The notes below the pieces were generated by a model. It was given only the letters and a program-made list of their open reading frames with translations. It did not search any database and was not told the origin of the DNA. A stretch of 58,436 nucleotides of DNA from Flavobacteriaceae bacterium (GTDB lineage: Bacteria > Bacteroidota > Bacteroidia > Flavobacteriales > Flavobacteriaceae): positions 1 through 58,436 of the forward strand of contig JAOZTG010000002.1 of the NCBI GenBank assembly GCA_029939235.1, read 5' to 3'. Shown here one piece after another: positions 33,931 through 42,816 of this stretch. The translations under genes were made by a program, and so were the position numbers. The first letter of the stretch is position 1; each line of letters starts with the position of its first letter.

Positions 33931-35943
33931 ATGAATACGGTTACGGTTATTTATTTTGTTTTAGCAATTCTTTTCACTTTTCTGATAGTTTATTTTCAAT
34001 ATTTTTTTAAAGAAAAAAAGTATAGCGATAGAAATATACTGGCTTTTCTTCGGTTTGTAACTTTACTTTCTGTTTTAATATTGTTGATAAATCCCAAAAT
34101 TGTAAGAAATAAGTTTTTAACGGTTAAACCGGAATTGATCATTGCTATTGATAATTCAGAATCTATACAATTGAATAAACAGGATTCTATTGTTCGATCC
34201 TTATCAGAGCAATTGCGAAAGAATAAAGACCTTCAAAACAGATTTCGCATCTCTTCTTATTCATTTGGAGAGGAGCTGAGAAATAATTCAAATCTCACAT
34301 TTCAAGAAAACAGAACCAATATTCATACTGCTTTAACAGAGCTTACTTCTTTATTTAAAAAAGAATTAGCTCCTATAATTATAATGACTGATGGTAATCA
34401 GACCTATGGTAATGAATATAAATATTTAAGATCGAATCAACTGGTTTACCCAATTATTGTTGGTGATACCATACAACCATCAGATTTAAAAATAGACCGG
34501 ATAAATATAAATTCATATTCGTATTTAAATAATAATTTTCCTGTGGAAGTTTTTATTTATTATTCCGGTAAGGAGGAGGTAAGGACAAAATTTATGGTAA
34601 AAGAGAAAGGTAAAACTATTTTCATTAAAAACCTTTTGTTTTCAAAGAATAAGAACAGTGAACTTATCACCTTTAAATTACCTTCAGAAAGTGTTGGAAA
34701 ACATTTATACAGATCGAGTATTGTTCCATTTAGGAATGAGAAAAATACAATTAATAATACAAAGAATTTTTCAGTTGAAGTAATTGATGAACAATCTACT
34801 ATTGGATTGGTTTATGATATGTTACATCCTGATATTGGCATGTTAAAAAGGAGTATTGAAACCAATAAACAACGAAAGGTCCATTTGATAGATCTGAATT
34901 CTTCTGAATCTGTTAAAAACAACAATGATGTGTATATTTTGTACCAGCCAAATGATAAGTTTCAAAGTGTTTTTAAAGAAATTAAAGAATTAAATAAAAA
35001 TTATTTTATCATTACAGGTACACAAACTGACTGGAATTTTTTAAATGAGATACAAAGTGATTTTAAAAGCAATGTAGGACAAACGAACGAAAAATATTTC
35101 CCAATATTTGATATAAAATTCAGTACTTTTTATATGGAAGATATTGGGTTTTCTGAATTTCCTCCATTGGAAAACACTTTTGGTACTGTAAAATTTTTAG
35201 CTCCTATGCACTCGATACTTTTAAATAGTGTAAACGGGATTGAAATAGATTCTCCTATGTTAGCGGTTTATACTGTTGAAAATAACAGAAGAGCTGTGCT
35301 GTTTGGTGAAAATATCTGGAAATGGCGAAGTAGTTACTTTGGCATTCATAATTCATTTATTCCTTTTGATCAGTTTGTCAATGATATCATCCAATATTTA
35401 TCTGTTTTTAACAGGAAAATACCAATTGAACTGGATTATGAACCATTTTATCATGCTAATGAGCAAATTATAATAAAAGCAAAAATCTATGACAGTAATT
35501 TTAATTTTGATACAAATGCTGCACTGGAATTAAGGATCAAAGGAATTGCTGAAATCCTGCCTTTTATTTTAACAGGCTCAAATTACGAAGCAAATGTTTC
35601 CAATTTGAAAAGTGGGAATTATGAATTCTTAGTAAAAGATATTAAAAAAGGTAATCAAATAGCCGGGGCATTTACTATTGGAGAGTTTTCAGTTGAACAG
35701 GAATTTAGTTACTCAAATGTCAATGATCTGAATTTGATTGCAAAAAATTCTGGAGGAAGTTGTTTTTATCCGAATCAGAAGAATAAATTGATTGATCTAT
35801 TGCTGCAAGATAAGAGATTTGTAAGCACGCAGAAGGAGAATAAAATTAAGGTTTCTTTAATAGATTGGAAGTGGCTTTTAGGTTTAATTGTCTTATCTTT
35901 GGCGCTTGAATGGTTTATCCGAAAATATAGAGGTTTGGTGTAA
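33931..35943 (+). CDS. VWA-domain membrane protein, function unknown
   Basis: The 670-residue protein has two N-terminal transmembrane segments (about 6-26 and 38-55), then a von Willebrand factor A-like domain from about 68: a complete MIDAS set is visible, with DNSES at residues 74-78, a Thr in NRTNIHTAL, and TDGNQT near residue 150. A central beta-rich part follows, then a region like the glutaminase-like part found in VWA proteins of this type (DVYILYQPN). A last helix lies at about 645-662 (WKWLLGLIVLSLALEW). It is BatA-like in layout, with an extracytoplasmic adhesion or complex-forming domain. It follows fabG by 159 bases. Confidence 0.75.
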   Translation: MNTVTVIYFVLAILFTFLIVYFQYFFKEKKYSDRNILAFLRFVTLLSVLILLINPKIVRNKFLTVKPELIIAIDNSESIQLNKQDSIVRSLSEQLRKNKDLQNRFRISSYSFGEELRNNSNLTFQENRTNIHTALTELTSLFKKELAPIIIMTDGNQTYGNEYKYLRSNQLVYPIIVGDTIQPSDLKIDRININSYSYLNNNFPVEVFIYYSGKEEVRTKFMVKEKGKTIFIKNLLFSKNKNSELITFKLPSESVGKHLYRSSIVPFRNEKNTINNTKNFSVEVIDEQSTIGLVYDMLHPDIGMLKRSIETNKQRKVHLIDLNSSESVKNNNDVYILYQPNDKFQSVFKEIKELNKNYFIITGTQTDWNFLNEIQSDFKSNVGQTNEKYFPIFDIKFSTFYMEDIGFSEFPPLENTFGTVKFLAPMHSILLNSVNGIEIDSPMLAVYTVENNRRAVLFGENIWKWRSSYFGIHNSFIPFDQFVNDIIQYLSVFNRKIPIELDYEPFYHANEQIIIKAKIYDSNFNFDTNAALELRIKGIAEILPFILTGSNYEANVSNLKSGNYEFLVKDIKKGNQIAGAFTIGEFSVEQEFSYSNVNDLNLIAKNSGGSCFYPNQKNKLIDLLLQDKRFVSTQKENKIKVSLIDWKWLLGLIVLSLALEWFIRKYRGLV

Positions 35944-35986
35944 ATGAATTCAAAATAATCAGATTTTAATCTTTAATTAATTTAAT

Positions 35987-36817
35987 ATGGCACAACAACC
36001 ACAATTACAAGTCCCGAAAGGGGTTTTACCCTTAGTTTTTATAGGGATTTTAGCAATAATATTTATTTCTAAATCAACTGTAACCATAGATTCCGGTGAG
36101 GCCGGTGTTTTATGGAAGCGTTTTGGAGGAGGGGTAGTTACTGATCAACCACCATTAGGTGAAGGTTTTCATTTGGTGGCACCCTGGAATACTGTTATTG
36201 TATATGAAGTAAGACAACAAGAACTTACAGAAAAAATGCAGGTATTATCTTCAAATGGTTTAGATATTCAGTTAGAAGCAACAGCATGGTATCAACCACA
36301 ACAAGAAAAATTAGGGTTTTTACACCAAACCAAAGGTCAAAATTATCTAGACAGGGTTTTAAAACCGGCAATTCGCTCAGCAACCAGATCGGTTGTTGGT
36401 AGATACACTCCTGAACAGATATATTCTTCTAAAAGAGATGCAATTCAGGAAGAGATCTTTGATGAGACAAAAAAAATTGTTGAAGATCAATATATTCAAT
36501 TGAATGATGTTTTGGTGAGAGATGTAACTTTACCAGGAGCGATAAAAGATGCAATTGAAAGAAAATTAGATCAGGAACAACAATCATTAGAATATGAATT
36601 TAGGCTAATAACTGCTCAAAAAGAAGCACAAAAACAAATTATTGAAGCACAAGGTAAAGCAGATGCAAACAAGATTTTAAGTGCATCATTAACTGAAAAA
36701 ATCCTACAGGATAAAGGTATTGAAGCTACATTAAGATTAGCAGAATCTCCTAATGCAAAAGTTGTTATTATTGGTAGTGGAAAAGATGGAATGCCAATTA
36801 TATTAGGTAATAACTAA
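35987..36817 (+). CDS. Prohibitin/SPFH-family membrane protein
   Basis: The 276-residue protein has a transmembrane segment at about 11-28 and an SPFH/prohibitin domain: GEAGVLWKRFGGG, GEGFHLVAPWNTVIVYEVR, LDIQLEATAWYQP and the EQIYSSKRDAIQEEIFDETK segment, followed by a helical coil ending KGIEATLRLAESPNAKVVIIG. SPFH proteins form ring scaffolds in the membrane and often modulate FtsH-type proteases. No partner is adjacent, and a terminator follows at once. The VWA gene upstream is in the same direction, 43 bases away. Confidence 0.88.
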   Translation: MAQQPQLQVPKGVLPLVFIGILAIIFISKSTVTIDSGEAGVLWKRFGGGVVTDQPPLGEGFHLVAPWNTVIVYEVRQQELTEKMQVLSSNGLDIQLEATAWYQPQQEKLGFLHQTKGQNYLDRVLKPAIRSATRSVVGRYTPEQIYSSKRDAIQEEIFDETKKIVEDQYIQLNDVLVRDVTLPGAIKDAIERKLDQEQQSLEYEFRLITAQKEAQKQIIEAQGKADANKILSASLTEKILQDKGIEATLRLAESPNAKVVIIGSGKDGMPIILGNN

Positions 36818-36842
36818 TAGATCATTTCTTTATAAATTGAAT

Positions 36843-36870
36843 AAAGGCTACCATTATGGTGGCCTTTTTA
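36843..36870 (+). terminator. Rho-independent terminator of the prohibitin-like gene
   Basis: AAGGCTACC (36844-36852) pairs with GGTGGCCTT (36858-36866) over 9 bp with one G-U pair; loop ATTAT; then a T run. It is 26 bases past the stop codon. Confidence 0.85.
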
Positions 36871-36906
36871 TTTGTGAGACTCTAAAAATTTATTACAAAT
36901 TTTTGG

Positions 36907-36939
36907 TTAGTCGAACTAATCCCGCTTTTTCAGCGGGAT
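36907..36939. repeat. Two adjacent short hairpins, REP-like
   Basis: TTAGT-CGA-ACTAA (36907-36919) forms a perfect 5-bp hairpin. It shares its last base with ATCCCGC-TTTTTCA-GCGGGAT (36919-36939), a perfect 7-bp GC-rich hairpin that stands out in AT-rich DNA. It lies just after the DUF4105 gene stop, which it may terminate, but neither strand carries a long T run. Confidence 0.65.
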
Positions 36940-36944
36940 CTCAG

Positions 36945-38141
36945 TTATTCAATTTGTAGATTTTGCTCTTTTGTTTTGTTCTTAAAGAATATCCATAAAT
37001 AAATATATCGGGTGTATAAACCAATTAATATTGGAATAAGTCCTATTGCAAATACTTGAAATTGAAAGATCCAAAGAAGAACCAAAATGTCTAATAGGGC
37101 TAATAAAGTGAATATATAATAGTAGCTTATAAGACGATCTTTATTGATTATAAATGCAAAGATCAAATTGGGTGCAAATGCCCAAAGTATATTGAAATTA
37201 TTGGCTGTTGCCGAATGATCTGTTGCAAACCATAGCAATAGCACAATTATACCTGTTATTCCGGTAATACCAAATATGACAGTATCTAAAACTTTATTTC
37301 TTTTGTTGTTTTTATAATCTTTGATGGTTAATAAAATGACGATCAGAGCTAAGAAGCTAAAAATCAAAAAAGGTTTAAATATGGAATTGTTTTGAATTTG
37401 CTCATCTTGATCCAATAGTATTTCTTCTGTACGTTTAACAATTGGCTTCGCCTTTCCATTTTCGTTGATGCTAATTTTTTCAAAAGCACTAAAAACATAA
37501 TCGGGTAAGAACATATATTCTTTTGCTGTTGCCTTTCTGTCAATAACAGAGCCAAGTGCAAGGTCGATACCAAATGAACTCCATGGTAAATATGTAGTGT
37601 ATTGATAGATAAGATCGCGATGTGTATAATCGTGTTCGTCAAAATTATTATCAAACTCAATTTTCTTTCCTAAAACAGTTTCTAAAACATCATACAGTTT
37701 AGTTGAGCAATTATCAAAAAAGAAGTCGTATTTATAAGATCTGTTTTCAGGTTTAGCATTATTTTCCAGGAAATCATATATCTTTTGAACTTCATTGTTT
37801 GTCAGATCTAAAACCTGCCCTTTTACCCATCTGTTTTCTCTGTGATAACCTTGTAAAAAAGCCCCAAAATTATAAGCCCTTAGGTCATATAACAATTTAC
37901 CTTGAGTGAATTTTAAATAGAAATTATCTGTATCAAAATTAAAAGTGCCATAATTGTACACCTTATCGATCTTGTTAGGTATATCATGCACTCTAAAAGC
38001 ACTATGACCAAAGGTTGCATACAATTCATTATATCCCGGACCACAGGTGATCACACTTATTTCTGCATGTGGAGAAAGTTGGATATTTTGCGATTTACCT
38101 GCAAATGAGATAAGGAAAAAAAGTATAACTAATTTTTTCAT
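36945..38141 (-). CDS. DUF4105 / Lnb N-terminal periplasmic domain membrane protein
   Basis: The 398-residue protein has a signal peptide (1-17), then a DUF4105 domain (about 25-175) with TCGPGYNELYATFGHSAFRV, VYNYGTFNF, GYHRENRWVKGQ and FFFDNCSTKLYD. The His of GHSAFR and the Cys of DNCST are conserved in position with a Cys-His type of hydrolase, although I cannot assign an activity. The C-terminal third (about 255-385) has five transmembrane helices. It would thus be an inner-membrane protein with a periplasmic domain. The PorV-like gene lies 8 bases upstream on the same strand, so the two probably form an operon. Confidence 0.8.
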   Translation of the reverse strand: MKKLVILFFLISFAGKSQNIQLSPHAEISVITCGPGYNELYATFGHSAFRVHDIPNKIDKVYNYGTFNFDTDNFYLKFTQGKLLYDLRAYNFGAFLQGYHRENRWVKGQVLDLTNNEVQKIYDFLENNAKPENRSYKYDFFFDNCSTKLYDVLETVLGKKIEFDNNFDEHDYTHRDLIYQYTTYLPWSSFGIDLALGSVIDRKATAKEYMFLPDYVFSAFEKISINENGKAKPIVKRTEEILLDQDEQIQNNSIFKPFLIFSFLALIVILLTIKDYKNNKRNKVLDTVIFGITGITGIIVLLLWFATDHSATANNFNILWAFAPNLIFAFIINKDRLISYYYIFTLLALLDILVLLWIFQFQVFAIGLIPILIGLYTRYIYLWIFFKNKTKEQNLQIE

Positions 38142-38149
38142 ATTTTTAT

Positions 38150-39223
38150 TTATCTAAAATAGCTAAAATCAACTTTAACTGAAAATATATTAGAAAACAA
38201 AGTGCCGCTTGCACCTGCAATATTTGCTAAAGCATAATCTATTTGAATCCCTTTATATCTAAAGCCAACTCCAAAATTAGGTTCAATGGAAGTGGAGGTG
38301 CCACCATCAAAGTCCGTGTAGTTTTGAAGATTATTGATACCGGCCCTTAAAAAAACCATATTTATATAATCAATTTGAAATCCGAATGCCGGATCAATAC
38401 TGATAAATGAGGTAGAGATGAGATCATTGGTTTGTGCAAAGCGCATATTAAGATCAATCTCAGTTAAAATATTAAAATCTCTAAAAATATGAAATGATTT
38501 TGCTACACCAAATTGTGCCTTTGGTTTTGTTAATTCTAAGGTTTCGGGTTCTGTTTGATTTTCTCCCGGAAGGGCATTTTGAATTTTTGCAAATTCATCT
38601 TCATCAACTGTCCAAGCATTGAAAGTAGTTGTGATATCACGAAGCATTAATCCAAATTTCCATTCTGAATCTGTTTGAAACTGAATCGCTGCATCAAGTC
38701 CAAACCCCCAGGAAGAAGCAAAGTCACCTATGATCCTGTGCACGATCTTTCCGTTGAAACCTACATCAAATCCTTTAATAGGTAGTCTTCTTGCATATGC
38801 CAAGTTAAAGGCATAATCTGCTGCCGAAAACATACTGATATTATCATAATTAATATTTCCCTGGTTATCAATTAATTCTGTGGTATTTAAAATATCATCT
38901 ACACCAAACCTTATTAAAGCGATAGCAAAAGTACTTTCTTCATTAATTGGCTTGGCAAAACTTGCATAGTCGTATTTTCCAATTCCCTGAAAATATTCGG
39001 CATGCATCAAAGCACCTTCAAAATCCTCTACATTTACCAATCCGGCAGGATTCCAGTAAATAGAATTCACATCATTACTGGAAGCAATTACCGCTTTTCC
39101 CATTCCGAAAGCAGCAGCATCAACACCAATATTCAAAAACTCATTGGAGTAATTACGTATTGCCTGACCGTAAATTAATTCAGTAAAAAGGAATATAATC
39201 AGAAAATATTTTTTCAAATTCAA
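38150..39223 (-). CDS. PorV/PorQ-family outer-membrane protein
   Basis: The 357-residue protein has a signal peptide (about 1-19, ending YGQ) followed by NIGVDAAAFGMGKAV and NDVNSIYWNPAGLV, the mark of the PorV/PorQ family, whose members form 14-stranded outer-membrane barrels and serve T9SS substrate transfer. The rest is a series of alternating strands ending KVDFSYFR. A third paralogue of this family, often called PorV2, fits better than PorV or PorQ, but that is from memory. The start is TTG at 39223 or the TTG two codons later (giving MKKYFL); there is no ATG. It is followed by the DUF4105 gene after 8 bases. Confidence 0.8.
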   Translation of the reverse strand: MNLKKYFLIIFLFTELIYGQAIRNYSNEFLNIGVDAAAFGMGKAVIASSNDVNSIYWNPAGLVNVEDFEGALMHAEYFQGIGKYDYASFAKPINEESTFAIALIRFGVDDILNTTELIDNQGNINYDNISMFSAADYAFNLAYARRLPIKGFDVGFNGKIVHRIIGDFASSWGFGLDAAIQFQTDSEWKFGLMLRDITTTFNAWTVDEDEFAKIQNALPGENQTEPETLELTKPKAQFGVAKSFHIFRDFNILTEIDLNMRFAQTNDLISTSFISIDPAFGFQIDYINMVFLRAGINNLQNYTDFDGGTSTSIEPNFGVGFRYKGIQIDYALANIAGASGTLFSNIFSVKVDFSYFR

Positions 39224-39238
39224 ATGCTTGATTTTTTA

Positions 39239-39246
39239 CAAAACTA
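39239..39246 (-). promoter_or_regulatory. Candidate -7 element of the PorV-like gene
   Basis: TAGTTTTG on the minus strand, about 15 bases before the TTG start, matches TAnnTTTG. The leader would be very short, which is common in this phylum. No TTG upstream was found. Confidence 0.38.
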
Positions 39247-39283
39247 CATATATTTTTTCATTGTAAATAGATATTATCCCGAA

Positions 39284-40249
39284 TTAAGAATTGCTTAAAA
39301 AATCTATAATCCTGTTTTCTAACCAATGATTATTTGATGTTGATAAACTTGAATTAAAGCCAACATGACCTCCATGATTAGTGAGCTCTAATGTGAAATC
39401 AGGGTTCTTTTTTGCTTCTTCAACAGGAATACAGGATCTTGATAAAAATGGATCATCTTTGGAAGTGATCAATAAAGCTGGTGTTTTAATATGTGGAATA
39501 AACTGTTTGCTGCTGCTTTTCTCCCAGTAATCAAATGCATCTTTAAATCCGTGAGCCGGAGCAGTATATAAATTGTCAAGATCAAAAAAATTACGGGCAT
39601 TTTTAATTTTTTCTATTTCTAAAAATGAATCAGGGAACTGTTTTGATTTTATAATTAATTTCTTTTTCAACGAAATTAAAAATCTTTTCATATATAAATT
39701 ATTCCAAAATTTTGAAAGTTCAACGGAAGAGCCTTTTAAGTCACATGGTGCTGAAACTGTCACAGCTGATTTGATAATTGAATGTGTATCATATATTTGT
39801 TCACCTAAATATTTTAAGATCATATTTCCGCCAAGGCTAAACCCAATCAGGTTTATTTCATCATAAGAATAATCAGATTGTATAAAACGAATCACTTTGT
39901 CAAGATCATCCGTTTTTCCACTGTGATAGGAGCTAAGTTTTCGATTAAGCTCACCGCTGCAACCTCTCAAATTGATTGCCACAACATCAAAATTATGATT
40001 GTTGAGTACACTTGTTAAAGATTTGATATAGTTGGAATTAGAACTTCCTTCCAAACCGTGAATAACTATGGCTATTTTGCTTGAATTTACCAATGAAAAA
40101 TCAAGATCCATAAAATCACCATCTTCCAACTCCAATCTTTTACGAATATATTTTATTTCTAAATTTTGAAATAATGTTCTGTAAATGGTATTAAAATGGT
40201 TGTTTTTAAAAAGAAAATCAGGATTATATGAGGATACTGGCAAAATCAT
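39284..40249 (-). CDS. YheT-type alpha/beta hydrolase
   Basis: The 321-residue protein is an alpha/beta hydrolase of the YheT/ABHD1 type: IVIHGLEGSSNSNYIK (oxyanion region), INLRGCSGELN, the nucleophile in NLIGFSLGGNMIL, the acid near LLITSKDDPFLS and His in TNHGGHVGF. E. coli YheT activity is not well defined; carboxylesterase is the usual guess. Its start overlaps the rmuC stop by 4 bases (ATGA type), so the two genes are translationally coupled. Confidence 0.85.
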   Translation of the reverse strand: MILPVSSYNPDFLFKNNHFNTIYRTLFQNLEIKYIRKRLELEDGDFMDLDFSLVNSSKIAIVIHGLEGSSNSNYIKSLTSVLNNHNFDVVAINLRGCSGELNRKLSSYHSGKTDDLDKVIRFIQSDYSYDEINLIGFSLGGNMILKYLGEQIYDTHSIIKSAVTVSAPCDLKGSSVELSKFWNNLYMKRFLISLKKKLIIKSKQFPDSFLEIEKIKNARNFFDLDNLYTAPAHGFKDAFDYWEKSSSKQFIPHIKTPALLITSKDDPFLSRSCIPVEEAKKNPDFTLELTNHGGHVGFNSSLSTSNNHWLENRIIDFLSNS

Positions 40250-41565
40250 AGATCATTTTTTGCTCTATGTAAGAGATTGTCGGGCAGTGATTTTTTTGTT
40301 TTTGCTCCTAATTTTTTGAGTGTTTCTACTCTTGTAATTAAATTTCCTTTACCATCAGATAATTTATTCATTGCCGCCTTGTAACTATCTTGTGATGCAT
40401 TTATTTGTTTACCCACCTTTAAAAGATCTTGTACAAGCCCTTCAAATTTATCATACAAAGCTCCCGCCTGACGGGCAATTTCAAAAACATTTCTTTTTTG
40501 ATCTTCCTGTTTCCAGATAGATGCTACCGTTGATAAAGTTGCCAAAAGGGTAGAGGTAGAGACTAAAACCACATTTTTATCTAGAGCATCTAAATATAAA
40601 TTATGATCATTTTGTAAAACCAGCATCAATGCAGGTTCAATTGGAACGAACATCAAAACATAGTCAGGGCTATTAATCCCATATAATTCGGTATAATTTT
40701 TTGCGCCTAATTCTTTGATGTGTTTTCTAATACTTATAATATGATTTTTAAGTCCAATGGATTCAGACCCTTCATTTTCAGCATTATAATATTTATCATA
40801 ACCTGTTAAAGAAACTTTTGAGTCAATGATCAAATGCTTGTTATCTGGTAAATTTATAATAAAATCAGGCTTTTTCAAATTATCAGATTCATCTCTAAAA
40901 CCGCCTTGTGTGGTATAATGAATTTCCTTGTGTAAGCCTGCCTTTTCAAGGATGGTTTCCAATTGAAATTCACCCCAGTCTCCTTGCTTTTTTGAATCAC
41001 CTTTTAAGGCTTTCGTCAGATTTACAGCATCTTTGCTCATTTGCTCATTCAAATCTTTTAATCCAAATATTTGCTCTCTGAGAGCGGCATGACGATCAAT
41101 ACTTTCTTTGTGTGATTCTTCTACTTTCTTTTCAAAGGATTGAATTTTTTCCTGTAAAGGGTGTAAGATCTGTTGAATATTCTCTTTGTTCTTTGCTGTA
41201 AATTTAGCTGATTTGTCTTCTAAGATCTTACTGGCAAGAATTTCAAAATCCTTGGAGAATTTCTCCTGCAGTTTTTCAATATCTTCCTTTTGTTCCCGTA
41301 GTTTGCTTTGCAAATATGAAATTTCAGAAACTCTTTTGGTAAGGTCTACATTTATGTTTTCCTTTTCAAATCTCAATTGCTCAAGATCTTTTTTTAGATC
41401 AATAATTGTAATGTCTTTTTCAGATTTTTCATTGAACAAAGCCTTTTCTCTTTCTTCTAATGCCGAGGTTTCTTTTCCAAACTTTAATTTAGTAAAAAAA
41501 TATGCCAGTACAATTCCAATGATGAGAGTAACGATTGGTAAAATATAAAATAGATTATCTTGCAT
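40246..41565 (-). CDS. rmuC: DNA recombination protein RmuC
   Basis: RmuC limits inversion at short repeats and carries a restriction-nuclease-like fold. The 439-residue protein has an N-terminal transmembrane helix (about 5-24), a long coiled coil (about 30-165), then the RmuC domain: GDSKKQGDWGEFQLETILEK, GGFRDES, KPDFIINLPDNKHLIIDSKV and EPALMLVLQNDHNLYLDAL. Full length. It lies first of the pair with the YheT-like gene, and 6 bases after the DsrE-like gene stop, all three on the minus strand and likely one operon. Confidence 0.95.
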   Translation of the reverse strand: MQDNLFYILPIVTLIIGIVLAYFFTKLKFGKETSALEEREKALFNEKSEKDITIIDLKKDLEQLRFEKENINVDLTKRVSEISYLQSKLREQKEDIEKLQEKFSKDFEILASKILEDKSAKFTAKNKENIQQILHPLQEKIQSFEKKVEESHKESIDRHAALREQIFGLKDLNEQMSKDAVNLTKALKGDSKKQGDWGEFQLETILEKAGLHKEIHYTTQGGFRDESDNLKKPDFIINLPDNKHLIIDSKVSLTGYDKYYNAENEGSESIGLKNHIISIRKHIKELGAKNYTELYGINSPDYVLMFVPIEPALMLVLQNDHNLYLDALDKNVVLVSTSTLLATLSTVASIWKQEDQKRNVFEIARQAGALYDKFEGLVQDLLKVGKQINASQDSYKAAMNKLSDGKGNLITRVETLKKLGAKTKKSLPDNLLHRAKNDL

Positions 41566-41571
41566 GTTTTT

Positions 41572-42117
41572 TTAGTTAAAGGTGATCAATTGATATCCTT
41601 CCGATTGGAATTTTACCAGTGCAGTAAGGGCTGATAATGATAATTTTACATCTTTTGACAGATTATTTCTTTTATACCCTTTGTAGGCAAAGGATTGTCC
41701 GCAAACATAAATTTGAACATTTTCTTTTTTTAAAGCTTTGATCAAATCTATATTAGGATTTGAAATATTAAACTCTCTTTTAAAAGCCTTTTCGGAAAGA
41801 ACGTTTTTAGTTGCAGCACCATGTAAAATTAAAACAATATTTAAGTTTTCAGGTTTAATATTGTTTTGTGCATGCATGTTCAAAAATCTGGCTATTGTAT
41901 TGATCGATGCATTTATTTCTTTGATATTTTCTCCATCGGAATAAACATCAAAAATCACTTTGTATTTTTTATCTTTATTCAATAGTAGATCAGGATTCTT
42001 TATTTTATATACTTGTCCAAAATCTTTAATAACCGGACCTTTTATAGTTTTATTTACCTGAGAATAGATAATTGTAGTAAAAAAAAGGGTTAGGCAAAGT
42101 GTAATATATTTTCTCAT
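41572..42117 (-). CDS. Exported DsrE-like family protein
   Basis: I chose the ATG at 42117, giving 181 residues with a Sec signal peptide (residues 1-20, KYITLCLTLFFTTIIYSQ); the open frame 21 codons further upstream is not signal-like. The mature part has a Rossmann-type pattern typical of DsrE/F proteins: KVIFDVYSDGENIKEINASI, NIVLILHGAATKNVL, and VQIYVCGQSFAYKG with a single cysteine at the DsrE active-site position. DsrE-type proteins carry sulfur, but an exported version may do something else. It precedes rmuC by 6 bases and is divergent from the plsC-like gene. Confidence 0.75.
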   Translation of the reverse strand: MRKYITLCLTLFFTTIIYSQVNKTIKGPVIKDFGQVYKIKNPDLLLNKDKKYKVIFDVYSDGENIKEINASINTIARFLNMHAQNNIKPENLNIVLILHGAATKNVLSEKAFKREFNISNPNIDLIKALKKENVQIYVCGQSFAYKGYKRNNLSKDVKLSLSALTALVKFQSEGYQLITFN

Positions 42118-42190
42118 AATTAAAGAATTACTGTTATATTTTACGATATTACAAAAATATTTATAATTTGAACTTAACAATCAGGAATTG

Positions 42191-42754
42191 ATGAAATATA
42201 TTTCAAGGTTTATATTCTACAATATCATGGGATGGAAGATCGTAGGAGATTATCCAAAAGATTTAAAAAAATTCATCATTGTTGGTGCACCTCACACTTC
42301 AAATATAGATTTTGTATTAGGAGCATTAATGAAATATATCAAAGAATTACCTATCAATTTTATAGGGAAACATACTTTATTTAAACCGCCGTATGGGTTC
42401 ATATTCAAAGCTTTAGGAGGCGTTCCTGTTGATAGAAGTAAAAGTTCAAATATGGTGGATGCAATTATCAAGGTTTTTAATGAAAAAGATGAGTTTATTT
42501 TAGCTATTTCACCCGAAGGAACCAGAACAAAAATAGAAAAATGGAAAAGTGGTTTTTATCATATTGCTTTAGGAGCAAATATTCCGATAATTTTTAACAC
42601 ATTTAATTTTGGCAAAAAAGAATATTTGATTTCAAAACCTTATTATTTAACAGGAGATAAAAAGAAAGATTTTTTATTTTTTCATAATTTTTATAAGGAT
42701 GTGAAAGGTAAATTCCCGGATCAGTTTGAGCCTGATTTTCATAAGAATATTTAA
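42191..42754 (+). CDS. 1-acyl-glycerol-3-phosphate acyltransferase-like protein
   Basis: The 187-residue protein carries the PlsC family motifs: HTSNIDF (HX4D) near residue 36, FKPPYGFIFKALGGVPVDRS (block II) and SPEGTR (block III) near residue 117. Its N-terminal segment is hydrophobic. It probably acylates a lysophospholipid or a related lipid, but it is short for PlsC and the substrate is uncertain. The ATG 42191 is chosen; a TTG lies one codon upstream. It is divergent from the DsrE-like gene and convergent with gcvT, with a shared hairpin between. Confidence 0.8.
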   Translation: MKYISRFIFYNIMGWKIVGDYPKDLKKFIIVGAPHTSNIDFVLGALMKYIKELPINFIGKHTLFKPPYGFIFKALGGVPVDRSKSSNMVDAIIKVFNEKDEFILAISPEGTRTKIEKWKSGFYHIALGANIPIIFNTFNFGKKEYLISKPYYLTGDKKKDFLFFHNFYKDVKGKFPDQFEPDFHKNI

Positions 42755-42806
42755 AAATTCAAAATTTAAGATTCAAAATTAATCTTGATTCTTAAATTTT
42801 GAATTT
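42755..42806. terminator. Perfect 17-bp inverted repeat between convergent genes
   Basis: The sequence 42755-42771 (AAATTCAAAATTTAAGA) is the exact reverse complement of 42790-42806, with an 18-base spacer that itself repeats the TTCAAAATT word. It lies directly between the stop of the plsC-like gene (+) and the gcvT stop (-), so it may act as a bidirectional terminator. It also has the look of a dispersed low-complexity element. Confidence 0.6.
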
Positions 42807-42816
42807 CAATTATGTA

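Noticed and set aside
41186-41548. Plus-strand 120-residue ORF opposite rmuC
   Set aside because: It is an antisense shadow of the coiled-coil region, rich in Ser, Phe and Leu.
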